Shown: positions 1 to 9,221 of the stretch, one piece after another
Layout of the letters: every line of letters begins with the position of its first letter
Position numbering within the stretch: the stretch's first letter is position 1
NCBI RefSeq assembly: GCF_006716465.1
Contig: NZ_VFPB01000001.1
Location: 1,026,983-1,090,982, forward strand
Length of the DNA: 64,000 bases
Direction: 5' to 3'
Origin: Pseudoxanthomonas sp. 3HH-4
Lineage (GTDB): Bacteria > Pseudomonadota > Gammaproteobacteria > Xanthomonadales > Xanthomonadaceae
Notes under the pieces: model-generated
What the model was told of the DNA's origin: nothing
The model's database searches: none
What the model saw: only the letters and a program-made list of their open reading frames with translations
Made by a program: the position numbers and the translations under genes

Positions 1-858
1 GAGAGTGAAGTGTGCGTTGGCTTCCGCCTGCACGTGGGGTCGCAGCGCGATGATCGATTCCGCCGCAGCGCGTGCCTTGGCATGGTCCTTGTCGCGCATG
101 GCCAGTGAGGCTTCCAGATGCAGCAGGTCGATCTGCTCCTGGCGTCCTGCCGTAGCGGCCTGCGCGCGCGCCTGATCCATCAGTGCGCGGGCCTGGGGGA
201 TCTGGTTGGTGCGCTCGTTGAGCTGCGCGAGGCGGATGATGCCCGACAGCGACTGCCGCATGCCCGGGGCCATCAGCAGGGATTCGGCTTCGCTGGTGCG
301 GCCGACCTGCATCAACGCGGTCGCGAGTTCTTCGCGCAGGTGGTCGGGCAGGCCGCGCCATTGTTCGGGGGGCGGGATTAGCGCGGCGGCACGTTGGGCA
401 TCACCGCATTCGAAGCAGGCGAGAGAGGCATAGATGTGCGCTTCGGCGAGGCCGGGGTGCAGGTCGACGGCATCGAGGAAGCGATGCCGCGCATCGGCGA
501 TGCGACCCATGTCCAAGAGCAGCAGCCCATAGTCGACCAGGAAGCCGGTGTTGCGGGGATCACGTTCGAGCGCATGCCGGTAGGCAGCCTCGGCTTCGGC
601 GTATTCGCCCAGGCGTCGCAGTACCAGCCCGAGGTTCGCCCAGTACGCCGGAATCTCCGGGCGGCCCTGGGCCAACTGCCGGTACACAGGCGCGGCGTCC
701 TGGTCACGCCCGAGGTTCTGCAGGCTCATCGCCCACAGCGTGGCGAGGCTCTCGTCCCCGGGCACGCGCGCCAGGGCCTGCTGGCAGAACTGCGCGGCGT
801 CCTGGAAACGGCCGTTCTGGAACAGCGCGACGGCTTGCTGGATGAGCGGTTGATTCAT
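1..858 (-). CDS. TPR protein, partial at window edge
   Basis: The frame is open from the ATG at 858 to base 1 without a stop, so at least 286 residues are present and the C-terminus lies outside the window. The visible part is a run of degenerate tetratricopeptide repeats, for example NGRFQDAAQFCQQALARVPG, then segments with the pattern A..LGEYAEAEAAYRHALERDP and MGRIADARHRFLDAVDLHPG. There is no signal peptide, so it is probably cytoplasmic. It begins 28 nt after the T-run of the receptor terminator, so it is either expressed by read-through or from a promoter overlapping that terminator. TPR proteins of this type often carry a C-terminal sulfotransferase or oxygenase domain; whether this one does cannot be seen. 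Its place next to two other TPR enzymes suggests it belongs to the same locus. Confidence 0.8.
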   Translation of the reverse strand, partial: MNQPLIQQAVALFQNGRFQDAAQFCQQALARVPGDESLATLWAMSLQNLGRDQDAAPVYRQLAQGRPEIPAYWANLGLVLRRLGEYAEAEAAYRHALERDPRNTGFLVDYGLLLLDMGRIADARHRFLDAVDLHPGLAEAHIYASLACFECGDAQRAAALIPPPEQWRGLPDHLREELATALMQVGRTSEAESLLMAPGMRQSLSGIIRLAQLNERTNQIPQARALMDQARAQAATAGRQEQIDLLHLEASLAMRDKDHAKARAAAESIIALRPHVQAEANAHFTL

Positions 859-880
859 GGTCGGATTCTAGCGTGGCAAC

Positions 881-911
881 AAAAAGGCCGCGCGGCTTGC
901 GCCGCGCGGCC
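881..911 (-). terminator. Rho-independent terminator after the downstream TonB receptor
   Basis: Perfect 11-bp arms, GGCCGCGCGGC (886-896) and GCCGCGCGGCC (901-911), enclose a 4-nt loop. Read on the minus strand they are followed by TTTTTGTTG. This is a strong intrinsic terminator 26 nt after the receptor stop codon. Confidence 0.9.
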
Positions 912-937
912 AGGGTGCAACGTTTACCGCGTGCTGC

Positions 938-3835
938 TTAGAAGTTCATCGTGTAGCGAGCCCACAGGTAACGGCCGACCGTATCAAAGGTCTGCACGTC
1001 CGTGTTGGAGTTGAGCACGTTGTTCTGGAACATGGTCTGCGGCTGCTTGTCGAACGCGTTGTCCAGGCCCACCTCGATCTTCGAGTTGAACCACGGCAGC
1101 GAGTACGCGGCGCTGAAGCTGTGCACCAGGTAGTCGTCGAAGCGGCGTGCATAGCAGTACTCGGGAGCGAACTGCGGGTTGCAGCCGGCATCCGCGCTGA
1201 CGCTCTGACGCAGGTCGTTGCTGCCGATGTCGAAGCCGCTGACATAACGGGCGCGCCAGCTCAGGCCCAGGTCGCCCTTGTTCCAGTTGACGAACAGGCG
1301 GCCGCGGGTACGGGCGTACATGCCGTACGAGCTGTTGTACGTGCCGGCGATGTGCTTGACGGCATCGTCTTCGCTGAGGGGGTTGGTGTCGTTGTCGTAG
1401 CGGTCGATGTACGTAGCGTCCAGACCGAACAGCCAGCTGCCCCACGCGGTGTCGGGGAGACGGTAACGCACGGCCAGATCCCAGCCGTTGGTGTCCAGGC
1501 GGCCCAGGTTGACGATCGGCTCGCGGATGAAGTCCACTTGGCCGTCGGCACGACGGTTGATGAATTCGCAGAACGGGTGGCTGTCATCGGCGTAGCAGGT
1601 GTCGACCACGATCTGTGCGTCGGCGCGGGTGATCGTGTCGTTCAGGTACAGGCGCCAGTAGTCGAGGCTGACCGACAGGCCGGGGGCCCACTGCGGGTCA
1701 TAGACCACGCCGTAGGAGAACGACTTGCCTTCTTCCGGCTGCAGGTCGAAGCCTGCGGCGACGGCACCCGACCATACGCCGTTGGACTGGCTGGTCGGCG
1801 CCGGGCCGATGCCGGTCGTCGGGATGTTGGTGGCGCCTGCGCCCGCACCGCACGCGTTCTCGTGGTCACGCGGTGCGCCGGTGGCGCCATAGCCTTCGCA
1901 CTTGTCGTTCAGCTGCGGAGCATTGCCCTGCGGGCCGTCGTACAGGTTGCCGATGGTCGGGGCGCGGAAGACTTCCGCCACCGTGCCGCGGAACAGCAGG
2001 TTCTCGATCGGACGCCATTCCACCTGCAGCTTGCTGTTGGTGGTGTCACCGAAGGTGCTGTAGTCGGAGTAGCGGCTGCCCAGCGTGACCGACAGCAGGT
2101 GCGCGAACGGCATGTCGGACAGGATCGGCACGTACAGTTCGCCGTAGACCTCGGTCACGTCGTACTTGCCGCCCACCGGCGACGAGCAGGCTTCCTGAGA
2201 GATCATGCAGCGGCCGGTTTCATCGGCGATCGCGATGTAGTCGACTTCGCTGCGCTGGTACTCTTCACGCCATGCGCCGCCGAACGCCAGCTGCACGGCA
2301 CCGGCCGGCAGGCTGAACAGTTCGCCCGAGGCGTTGGCCTCGAAGCTGCGGGTCTGGTACATGGTCGAGTAGACCGGACGCGCTTCCGCCGCCTGCATCG
2401 TGGCGACCGACTGCGGGTCGAAGATGTTGAAGATGTTCAGCGGCGTGCAGCCGGCGATGATGGCGCCCGGTGCACCGCACTTGACCACGCCGTCGGTATC
2501 CATGAACGACGGACCCAGCGCATCGGTCAGGCTGGCGTAGTCCACGTAGCCGTAGCTGGTGTTCTCGCTGAAGTAGTGGCCGTAGTTGAACGCGGCATCC
2601 CACTTCCAGGTCTCGCCCACGAAGCCTTCCAGGCCGGCGACGACCTGCGAGGTGGTGGTGTCGTAGTACGAGCGGCGCTGGCCCAGCGAGGTCCAGCGGG
2701 TCATAAACTGGTTCTGGCTGCCGTCGGCCGCCGGACCGAAGTTCTGGTCGAACGGGTTGTAGTAGTTGTCGGCCGAGATGACGACGCCGTCGCTGTTGGC
2801 ATCGAACGGCAGCGCGGCGATCGCGAAGTTGGACGAGGTCTTGTTGTGGTAGACCTCGGCGAACGCGTTCAGGTTGTCCGTGATCTGGTAGTTGGCCAGG
2901 AAGAACGCATTGGTGCGTTCCTGCGGCGTCATGATCAGGTTGGTCGCCTGGTAGTTGTAGGAGTCGCGTGCGCCGTTGTAGCAACGGAAGTCGCCCTGCG
3001 ATGTGCCGCTGGTGCCGGGGGTCAGGGTGACCGAACCGCAACCATACTGGTCAACCAGGGGGCTGCCTTCCGGGAAGAAGATGCGGCCATTCGGGTTGCG
3101 GCTGGAGCCGAAGACGGTGACGTAACCGCTGTACAGGTACGTGGCGTCCTTCGAATAGTCGCGATCGTTGGACGAGATGCCGTCGAACTTGTTGTAGTTC
3201 AGGCCGGCGATGATGTTGCCCTTGTCGCCCACCTGGCCAAAGGTGATCGAACCGCCGCTGCGCTGTCCGTCCTGGTGGCTGGGCGTGATGCCGAAGTCGA
3301 TCGACGCGGTCAGGCCGTCGAAGTCGCGGCGCAGGATGAAGTTCACGACGCCGGCAACGGCATCGGAACCGTACACGGCGGACGCGCCGCTGGTCAGGAT
3401 TTCGATGCGCTCCACGGCCGAGGCCGGGATCGAGTTGACGTCGCTGTTGACTACGCGACGGCCATTGACCAGAAGCAGCGTGCGGGCCGAACCCAGGCCG
3501 CGCAGGTCGATGGTGGACGAACCGTCACCGCCACCGTTGTTGACCTGGGGATTGGTCGGGGCGCCCGACATGGCCGGCATTTCCTGGATCAGATCGCCCA
3601 GGGTCAGCTTGCCGGTCTGTTCGATGGCGGCGCGATCGATGACAACGACCGGGCTGGCGGTCTCGGTTTCAACGCGGGCAACGCGCGAACCGGTGACCTG
3701 GATGGCGTCCAGGGTCTTGGCGCCTTCGGTGGTGGATTCCTGCGCGAACGCGAGGCCGGTGCCGGCAGCGCTGGTCGCACCCACTGCGAGGACGAAGCCG
3801 ATGGCTTCGCGCAGCTTGGTGGTCTTGAAGTTCAT
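938..3835 (-). CDS. TonB-dependent outer-membrane receptor (downstream copy)
   Basis: A 965-residue outer-membrane active transporter. Residues 1-31 are a signal peptide of the MN-x-KTTKLR-x-AI...AFAQ type, nearly the same as that of the receptor at 9222-11894. The mature N-terminus holds a TonB-box-like stretch (TLDAIQVTGSRV) and a plug domain with the usual signatures DLRGLGSARTLLLVNGRR, SIPASAVERIEILTSGASAV and YGSDAVAGVVNFILRRD. The rest is a 22-strand-type barrel ending in an aromatic residue (RYTMNF), as expected for BAM recognition. RBS: GGAGAGAG just before ATG. Substrate is unknown; length and plug signatures fit the large carbohydrate/peptide receptor class rather than classical siderophore receptors. 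It lies at the 3' end of the modification-gene block with its own promoter and terminator. Confidence 0.92.
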   Translation of the reverse strand: MNFKTTKLREAIGFVLAVGATSAAGTGLAFAQESTTEGAKTLDAIQVTGSRVARVETETASPVVVIDRAAIEQTGKLTLGDLIQEMPAMSGAPTNPQVNNGGGDGSSTIDLRGLGSARTLLLVNGRRVVNSDVNSIPASAVERIEILTSGASAVYGSDAVAGVVNFILRRDFDGLTASIDFGITPSHQDGQRSGGSITFGQVGDKGNIIAGLNYNKFDGISSNDRDYSKDATYLYSGYVTVFGSSRNPNGRIFFPEGSPLVDQYGCGSVTLTPGTSGTSQGDFRCYNGARDSYNYQATNLIMTPQERTNAFFLANYQITDNLNAFAEVYHNKTSSNFAIAALPFDANSDGVVISADNYYNPFDQNFGPAADGSQNQFMTRWTSLGQRRSYYDTTTSQVVAGLEGFVGETWKWDAAFNYGHYFSENTSYGYVDYASLTDALGPSFMDTDGVVKCGAPGAIIAGCTPLNIFNIFDPQSVATMQAAEARPVYSTMYQTRSFEANASGELFSLPAGAVQLAFGGAWREEYQRSEVDYIAIADETGRCMISQEACSSPVGGKYDVTEVYGELYVPILSDMPFAHLLSVTLGSRYSDYSTFGDTTNSKLQVEWRPIENLLFRGTVAEVFRAPTIGNLYDGPQGNAPQLNDKCEGYGATGAPRDHENACGAGAGATNIPTTGIGPAPTSQSNGVWSGAVAAGFDLQPEEGKSFSYGVVYDPQWAPGLSVSLDYWRLYLNDTITRADAQIVVDTCYADDSHPFCEFINRRADGQVDFIREPIVNLGRLDTNGWDLAVRYRLPDTAWGSWLFGLDATYIDRYDNDTNPLSEDDAVKHIAGTYNSSYGMYARTRGRLFVNWNKGDLGLSWRARYVSGFDIGSNDLRQSVSADAGCNPQFAPEYCYARRFDDYLVHSFSAAYSLPWFNSKIEVGLDNAFDKQPQTMFQNNVLNSNTDVQTFDTVGRYLWARYTMNF

Positions 3836-3908
3836 TCTCTCTCCAGATGAGGTCTGTTACGCCCTAGGGATACCCGGCTGGCAAGCCAAATACGGCTACC
3901 AAAATGCT

Positions 3909-3948
3909 GGGGTGACCCGATCATAGACGCGCCGTGGCGAGAATTAAA
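3909..3948 (-). promoter_or_regulatory. Promoter and leader start of the downstream TonB receptor
   Basis: On the minus strand: -35-like TTTAAT (3943-3948), 17-nt spacer, -10 TATGAT (3920-3925), then GGTCACCCC (3917-3909) at the expected start of transcription. The leader would be about 75 nt. The same arrangement occurs before the other receptor, which makes chance unlikely. Confidence 0.7.
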
Positions 3949-4048
3949 GAGTCGTTAAGATGCTTTGGGGGCCGCGGGCATGGGAAATTGCCATTTCTCT
4001 CTATTCATATTTGTGATGAATAGATGAAGGCAGTACATCCGGACGGGA

Positions 4049-5437
4049 TCAGGCAGGGATCACGTCGAACGCCAGGCTGATGCGGGCGCTAGCGCCGCTG
4101 TACGGGATGGTGTGGTGAAAGAAATACGAAGGGAAAAGCAGCACTTCACCACTGCGGGGCAGATGCTGCAGGCGGCGGGGGGGGGCGCTCTGGGCAAACT
4201 CGGGCTGCGGCTGCCCGAACACGATGGCCCCGCTGTCCGCAGTCGTAGGTTGGCCGGCGTCCAGATAGAAGACGCCGCTCAACCAGCCCGCCGGATGGAT
4301 GTGGGGCGTCTGGTGGCCTCCTTCATGCAGGACGGTGGCCCACATCTGCAATCGCCAGCGCCGGGGCATGGCAAGCCGCCAGGGATGCGTTGCCAGCCCG
4401 GGATTGGCGGCCAGTGCCGCCATCTGGCGGGTAACCCCTTCGGACACCGCATCGCCAAGCGCATGGAAGGGGGACCCTTCCGTGAGGTCCAGCATGATGC
4501 TCTGCTGGCCGCGTACCGTTGAACGGCCGGCCGGCTCCCAGTTGAGCTCGGGATGGGATTCGACGGCCACGCGCAATCCGTCCAGAGCGGTCTTCGGAAG
4601 GAAGTCGAGTGTCGTCACGCCGAGCAATGCGGCGAAGTCCATCAGCGCATCCACCTCGTCGTGGCGGCCAAGCTCGTTGGCTGCGATGTACAGGCCTGCC
4701 AGGGCGGTCTGGTCTCCCGGCGCCAGTGCGAGCGCGCGCTCGAATCGCCGGTAGGCAGCGTCGGGCTGACGTCCCCGCAGAAGACACAGGGCGTGGTTGG
4801 TCAGGAACTCGGGATTGGACGACGTTGCGGGTTCGAGCCGGGAATAAAGCTGCAGCGCAGATGGAACATCTCCCGCGCCATCGTAGGCGCTCGCCAGCGC
4901 ATGCAGGATCGCAGGCTGCGCGGGCGAACGCAGTTCCGCAGCGCGCAATGCGTGGACGGCGCCGGTCGCATCGCCCTTCCGCAGCAGCAGGATGCCCATG
5001 TTGACCCAGGCGTCCACCATATCGGGTTGCAGCTGCGTGGCGTGCCGGAAATCGTCCAGGGCCTCGCCGAGCCGGTGCAGGCTGAGGTGGGCCAGCGCGC
5101 GCTGGAAGTAGGCCGGTGCGAAGCCGGGCGAAGCCGAAATGAAGTAGTCGAAATCCGCACACGCCAGTGCCGGCTCGGTCAATCCCATGAGGACCAGACC
5201 GCGCTGGAAGTACCAGTCATCGTGTCCCGGTGCTTGCGCGATGGCGCGATCCAGCACCTCCCGCGCGGCGGCAAGGTTGCCCGCCTGGTAATGCACGCCG
5301 GCCAGTTCGCTGGCGACGGGAGCCCCCGCTTCCAGGCATACGCGGTAAAGCCGGATCGCGTCACCGGTCTGGCCCTGTTGCAATGCTGCGCGCGCTTGGG
5401 AAATCAGTTCTGCGATGGAGGAATGTTCGTTCGTCAT
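4049..5437 (-). CDS. TPR / 2OG-Fe(II) oxygenase-like fusion protein
   Basis: 462 residues, no signal peptide. Residues about 5-290 are tetratricopeptide repeats (for example QGQTGDAIRLYRVCLEAGAP and RGRQPDAAYRRFERALALAP). Residues about 320-462 match a 2OG-Fe(II) oxygenase fold of the kind grouped as 2OG-FeII_Oxy_5: H379-x-H381 in PHIHPAGWLSGVFYL, a distal His in FPSYFFHH (441/442), and R452 as candidate 2-oxoglutarate ligand. The usual HxD is replaced by HxH, normal for this group. By family, a hydroxylase acting on a protein or small-molecule target held by the TPRs; the target is not known. It sits 45 nt after the glycosyltransferase gene and ends about 100 nt before the downstream receptor's promoter, so it is probably the last gene of the enzyme operon. 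Confidence 0.8.
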   Translation of the reverse strand: MTNEHSSIAELISQARAALQQGQTGDAIRLYRVCLEAGAPVASELAGVHYQAGNLAAAREVLDRAIAQAPGHDDWYFQRGLVLMGLTEPALACADFDYFISASPGFAPAYFQRALAHLSLHRLGEALDDFRHATQLQPDMVDAWVNMGILLLRKGDATGAVHALRAAELRSPAQPAILHALASAYDGAGDVPSALQLYSRLEPATSSNPEFLTNHALCLLRGRQPDAAYRRFERALALAPGDQTALAGLYIAANELGRHDEVDALMDFAALLGVTTLDFLPKTALDGLRVAVESHPELNWEPAGRSTVRGQQSIMLDLTEGSPFHALGDAVSEGVTRQMAALAANPGLATHPWRLAMPRRWRLQMWATVLHEGGHQTPHIHPAGWLSGVFYLDAGQPTTADSGAIVFGQPQPEFAQSAPPRRLQHLPRSGEVLLFPSYFFHHTIPYSGASARISLAFDVIPA

Positions 5438-5482
5438 CTCGTGGACACCGGTTGGACCCTGCCGTACGGAGGGAATGGTCCG

Positions 5483-7429
5483 TCAGGAGAGAATGCCTTT
5501 CTCCCGGAGCATCTGCTCGCAGGTCGCTTCTATTCCTGCTGCCGAACGCTTCGCGTCGAACAAGACGCCTTCCCGCACGATGGTCGCGACGCGATCGCGC
5601 AGCGCTTCCAGTTCGCCGGGATGGTTCGCGAGCCACGCGGCCCGCTCCACATATTCGGTGGTATCCGCCACCACGAGTTCTTCCAGCCCAAGGGCCCGGT
5701 TGATACTGACACCAAGGCGTGACGGAGGGGTCTGCCCGGCGCGGCAGAGCACCGGCAGTCCATTGACAACCGCATCGAGTGTGGTGGCGCCACCTTGATA
5801 GCGGAAGGCGTCGAGCATCAGGTCGCAGCTCGCCGCGCGATCGGCCTGGTCTTCCGGCGCCAGTGCGTCGACCAACATGAGCCGGGATGGATCACCACCG
5901 ATGGAGCTCCAATGCGTGAGAAAGCCCGGGCGGGCCGCAGGAGGCAGATACACCATCAGTGTGGCCCGGGGCGCGAGCCGGAGGATCTCGACCCATGCCG
6001 CCGCCAGCGCTGCGTCCAGCTTGTAGCTGTTGTTGAAGCTCGCAAGAACCGCGCTTCCCTCCGCCGGCATGCCGAAACGCTCACGCTGTCTGCGACCGCC
6101 AACCCGCGGGGGAGGAGGGAAGACGCTTACCGGAAGGTGGACGACACGGTCATCGAAGGGCCAAGCGTGCGTTGACGGTTGCACATGCTCATCGAGCAGG
6201 ATGGCGTCCAGCCAAGGCGCCTGCTGAGCATGAAGAAAGCCAAGCCAGCCGAGTTGCAGCGCTGCGGGCCGGGACGCCAGGATTTCCAGGCGTGCGCCCG
6301 TGGTAGGTCCGTTCAGATCGATCAGTACATGGATGCCGTCCTGCCGGATGCGCTCGACGACGCCGGCGACACCCAGATCCTCGCACTCCACGTACACATC
6401 GCTGCTCTCGCGGATCCGCGACGCCACTGCATCATCGTGCCGGCGGAGGGAATAGACGAAGACCTCGAATCGTTCCCGCTCATGGAAGCGGAACACATCG
6501 CCTACCAGCTGCCCCACGGCGTGCATGCCCAGGTCCGCGGAGAGATAGCCGATCCGGATCCTGCCGCCGGCTGGAATGGGTTGCGGGGTTGCAGGCGCGA
6601 GTCGGACCACTGCAGTCGTGCGCGCGGAAACAGCCTCCATGTAGTGGTCCAGGGCGGCCCGGACCAACGCGCTCTCCAGCGGGAGATAAGTGAGCGGGAA
6701 CGCCTCAAGAACGGGCTCGCGTGGAATGCCATCGGCGACCACGCGCCGGAACCGCTCAAGCGTTTCATGTTCGCTCGAGAACTCGCAGAGTCGTGCTTCG
6801 GTCTGCGCCAGGCGAAGAAGGATGTCCGGACGGTCGGGATAGATGTGGCATGCCTGCTTGTAGCCACTGCGTGCGAGTTCCAGGTTCCCTGCCTGCTCGG
6901 CGCACATCGCGATGTTGTAGATCTCTCCCGGCTGTTCCGCCGAGGCCCTCGTGTAGGCGTGTATAGCCTCTTCCCAGCGTTGCTGCTGATGAAGGCTTTC
7001 GCCCAGGTAATGCCAGGCTTCACCGAATCCCGGCGCAAGCGAAAGCGCGCGCCGCAGCGACGTCTCCGCACGCGGATACTCGCCCGCCCGGACGTCGATG
7101 CTCCCCTTCAGCATCCAGGCCATCGCGTCATGCGGTAAACGACGGGTGGCTTCGTCCGCCGCCTGTAACGCGTCTTCGATGGCGCCGCCCGCTCGCAGGC
7201 ATGCGGCCAGCGCGAGCAGCACCTGGGCGTCGCCGGGCGCGAGGCGACGGACATCCGTCAGCATCTTCGCCGCATCCCGGGCATGCCCCGTATGCATGAG
7301 CAGGAGCGCGTAGTCGAACATGAGCGCGGCATTTGCCGGATCCGCCGCGAGGGCGCGTTCGTAATGGATGCCTGCGGTGACGGTATCCCCGGCCGCGAGC
7401 GAACGGCGCGCTTGCTCGGCGTCCGTCAT
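5483..7429 (-). CDS. TPR / GT41 (SPINDLY-OGT-like) O-glycosyltransferase
   Basis: 648 residues, cytoplasmic. Residues 1-240 are TPRs; residues 290-640 match the OGT/SPINDLY glycosyltransferase 41 domain. Landmarks: RIRIGYLSADLGMHAVGQL with the candidate catalytic His 303, H367 in DGIHVLIDLNG followed by GARLEILASRPA, K470 in FNNSYKLD (equivalent of the UDP-binding Lys), and GGATTLDAVVNGLPVL near 546-561, equivalent to the nucleotide-binding loop. Members transfer a sugar from a nucleotide-sugar donor to Ser/Thr (occasionally other) side chains of proteins. The donor cannot be told: the animal HPTSH motif is HAVGQ here, so a donor other than UDP-GlcNAc is possible. The ATG overlaps the methyltransferase stop (ATGA), showing translational coupling. 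Confidence 0.82.
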   Translation of the reverse strand: MTDAEQARRSLAAGDTVTAGIHYERALAADPANAALMFDYALLLMHTGHARDAAKMLTDVRRLAPGDAQVLLALAACLRAGGAIEDALQAADEATRRLPHDAMAWMLKGSIDVRAGEYPRAETSLRRALSLAPGFGEAWHYLGESLHQQQRWEEAIHAYTRASAEQPGEIYNIAMCAEQAGNLELARSGYKQACHIYPDRPDILLRLAQTEARLCEFSSEHETLERFRRVVADGIPREPVLEAFPLTYLPLESALVRAALDHYMEAVSARTTAVVRLAPATPQPIPAGGRIRIGYLSADLGMHAVGQLVGDVFRFHERERFEVFVYSLRRHDDAVASRIRESSDVYVECEDLGVAGVVERIRQDGIHVLIDLNGPTTGARLEILASRPAALQLGWLGFLHAQQAPWLDAILLDEHVQPSTHAWPFDDRVVHLPVSVFPPPPRVGGRRQRERFGMPAEGSAVLASFNNSYKLDAALAAAWVEILRLAPRATLMVYLPPAARPGFLTHWSSIGGDPSRLMLVDALAPEDQADRAASCDLMLDAFRYQGGATTLDAVVNGLPVLCRAGQTPPSRLGVSINRALGLEELVVADTTEYVERAAWLANHPGELEALRDRVATIVREGVLFDAKRSAAGIEATCEQMLREKGILS

Positions 7430-8409
7430 GGCGAGACGACGAGGGTCCAGCCCATGCGGCTGCCAGCGACCTGGTCGAGGGGACGCAGGATGGATGATGC
7501 GTAACCTGCCTCAATGCAATGTTGGTGCAGGACCTCGAGTTCCCGCAGGTCCATGATGGCGCCGGCCAGGTGTTGCAGTCGCGTGCGTTCGTTTTCCAGG
7601 TCGTCGCGTGCATTCGCAAGATACTGCAGCGCCTGCCATGGCGAACCTTGCGCCTGTTCCAGCGTGGCGTGCAGGTAATGGAATGCCTTGCGCAGGATCG
7701 CCGCCTCGGGAAGCGCCGAAGCGGCGGCTACAAGCCGGGTGGACCCCGATTGGAAGGCGTGCTGGATGTGCGCAGTGCCTTGGCTAGAAGCCGGCGACCC
7801 AGCCAAGCTCGACACCCACTGGTGCGCCAGGTCGAGGATCTTGGTTTCGTCGAACAAGAGCGCGCACGCTTCATGCTGCTGGCGCAGCGTCATGGAAATC
7901 AGCGAATCCGAGCTGTGCAGCAGGAACGCCGCCGTGCCCGCGTGCCCGATGATCCGGAAAATCTCCTGCAGCGCAGGTTCTCGCGTGCGCGAATATTCAA
8001 AGGCGTATTGGGACGTGACGAGCGCGACACTGCCTGCTTCGAAAGGCAGCTCCTCCATGCGCGTACGGGCATGGAAGGTGATCCCGTCGAATGACGTCGC
8101 GCCGGATGCCCAGTGCGGAGGGTCGATATCCGCCGCATCCACGCCATGGATGTCGAAGTCGATGCCACGCTGCGCGGCATGCCCCTTGGCGAGAAGGGCC
8201 AACGCGCCGTTGCCGGTGCCGATGTCCACCACCCGCTGCCCTGCTTGGAGGCCGTTGAAGCGGGCATTCCAGAATGCCGCGATTTCGCCATCGTAGTTGC
8301 CTTCGATGGCGGTGGAACAGGAGTGCAGCACGCCGGCGCGCCAGAGCCTGCTCCATGCATCGCTTTCAAGAGGTGCGGGTCCAGTGGGCATGGCCTGTTC
8401 GTGGTTCAC
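7426..8409 (-). CDS. Class I SAM-dependent methyltransferase
   Basis: 327 residues from the GTG at 8409, which overlaps the oxygenase stop (GTGA); this start is preferred because of the coupling. The SAM-binding motif I is VVDIGTGNGALALLAKG, followed by an acidic loop DIHGVDAADIDP and motif IV-like SVALVTSQYAFEYS. The C-terminal third (after about residue 190) is alpha-helical and ends with ELEVLHQHCIEAGY...GWTLVVSP, typical of small-molecule methyltransferases. The acceptor is unknown. It lies between an oxygenase and a protein glycosyltransferase, so it may methylate the same product or the added sugar (inference). Confidence 0.8.
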   Translation of the reverse strand: MNHEQAMPTGPAPLESDAWSRLWRAGVLHSCSTAIEGNYDGEIAAFWNARFNGLQAGQRVVDIGTGNGALALLAKGHAAQRGIDFDIHGVDAADIDPPHWASGATSFDGITFHARTRMEELPFEAGSVALVTSQYAFEYSRTREPALQEIFRIIGHAGTAAFLLHSSDSLISMTLRQQHEACALLFDETKILDLAHQWVSSLAGSPASSQGTAHIQHAFQSGSTRLVAAASALPEAAILRKAFHYLHATLEQAQGSPWQALQYLANARDDLENERTRLQHLAGAIMDLRELEVLHQHCIEAGYASSILRPLDQVAGSRMGWTLVVSP

Positions 8410-9080
8410 GGTGCGGGCACGTTCTTCCAGCGGCACCAGGAATTCAGTGCAACGACGATCCGGGGACGCTCACCGGTGTAGGGGAACACTTCGTGCAGCA
8501 GGTAGGAAGGGAAGGCGATCATCTGGCCGGGCTTGTGGTTCAGCTGCCACGGGCCGATCCGATAGGGGGTCTGCATGCGTTCGATGGACGGGTCGCGATA
8601 CATGTCGCAACCGGTCCGGGGATCATGGAATCGCACGGCACCGCTTTCCGGTGCATCCGCATCGCCAGGGTCGACGCAGTAGATGGCGGACCAGCTGGCG
8701 TTGGGATGGTTGTGCAGGCTCTGGAACCCGCCCTTCCTGGTGACATGGAACCAGGAGTGCATGTCCAGGTTGATGTTGGCCATGTCTTCGTCAGACAGCT
8801 GGTTGATGCCCTGGATGAAGGTCTGCAGTGACGCACGCAGGAAACCGAAAAGTTCCCGGATGGGTCTCTCCGGGCGTTGATGCAGGAAAAAGTGGCTCTC
8901 GAAGATGCCGTACTGGGTGTCCCGGCGTATCGGGTCGCGATGTTTGTCGCCCTGGCTTTCCAGTCGCAGGAACAACGACGCCAGTTCAGCGTTGAGCCGT
9001 GAAGCGTCGGCGATCTGGCATTGCAGCATCGGCACTGCGTAAAGCGGGAAGACCTGCGCCTGAATCTCGTTGCTTGCCAT
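8406..9080 (-). CDS. 2OG-Fe(II) oxygenase-like protein, single domain
   Basis: 224 residues from the ATG at 9080 (MASNEIQAQVFPLYAVP, the usual opening of this family); a longer frame upstream has no family similarity. Metal-site residues seen are H123-x-H125 in SLHNHPNASWSAIYCVD and H196 in AFPSYLLHEVFPYTGERPR, with R205/R207 as candidate 2-oxoglutarate contact. It is the same fold as the C-terminal domain of the protein at 4049-5437, but without TPRs. First gene of a three-gene coupled block (oxygenase, methyltransferase, glycosyltransferase). It lies downstream of the second receptor, separated by a perfect hairpin. Confidence 0.82.
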   Translation of the reverse strand: MASNEIQAQVFPLYAVPMLQCQIADASRLNAELASLFLRLESQGDKHRDPIRRDTQYGIFESHFFLHQRPERPIRELFGFLRASLQTFIQGINQLSDEDMANINLDMHSWFHVTRKGGFQSLHNHPNASWSAIYCVDPGDADAPESGAVRFHDPRTGCDMYRDPSIERMQTPYRIGPWQLNHKPGQMIAFPSYLLHEVFPYTGERPRIVVALNSWCRWKNVPAP

Positions 9081-9151
9081 GCGGGCATCCCATCGTGCGA
9101 TCCGCGAATGATGCCACGCCACCATCATGTCGGAAGGCGTGGCCCTGAAAG

Positions 9152-9179
9152 CACGATGCCCCCTTCCGGGGGCATCGTG
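9152..9179 (-). terminator. Perfect hairpin between receptor and enzyme block
   Basis: Arms CACGATGCCCCC (9152-9163) and GGGGGCATCGTG (9168-9179) pair perfectly around a 4-nt loop. On the minus strand the sequence that follows is CTTTCAGGG, a poor T-run. It may be a leaky terminator or a 3' stabilising hairpin that gives the receptor more mRNA than the enzyme genes behind it. Confidence 0.65.
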
Positions 9180-9221
9180 TGGGCCCGATGGACCGGGTCC
9201 GGTGCACAGTCTCTGATCAGA

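Noticed and set aside
1121..3850. Very long plus-strand open frame antisense to the downstream receptor
   Set aside because: Valine/alanine/arginine-rich translation with no domains; explained by GC-rich codon use of the true minus-strand gene, which has clear plug and barrel signatures.
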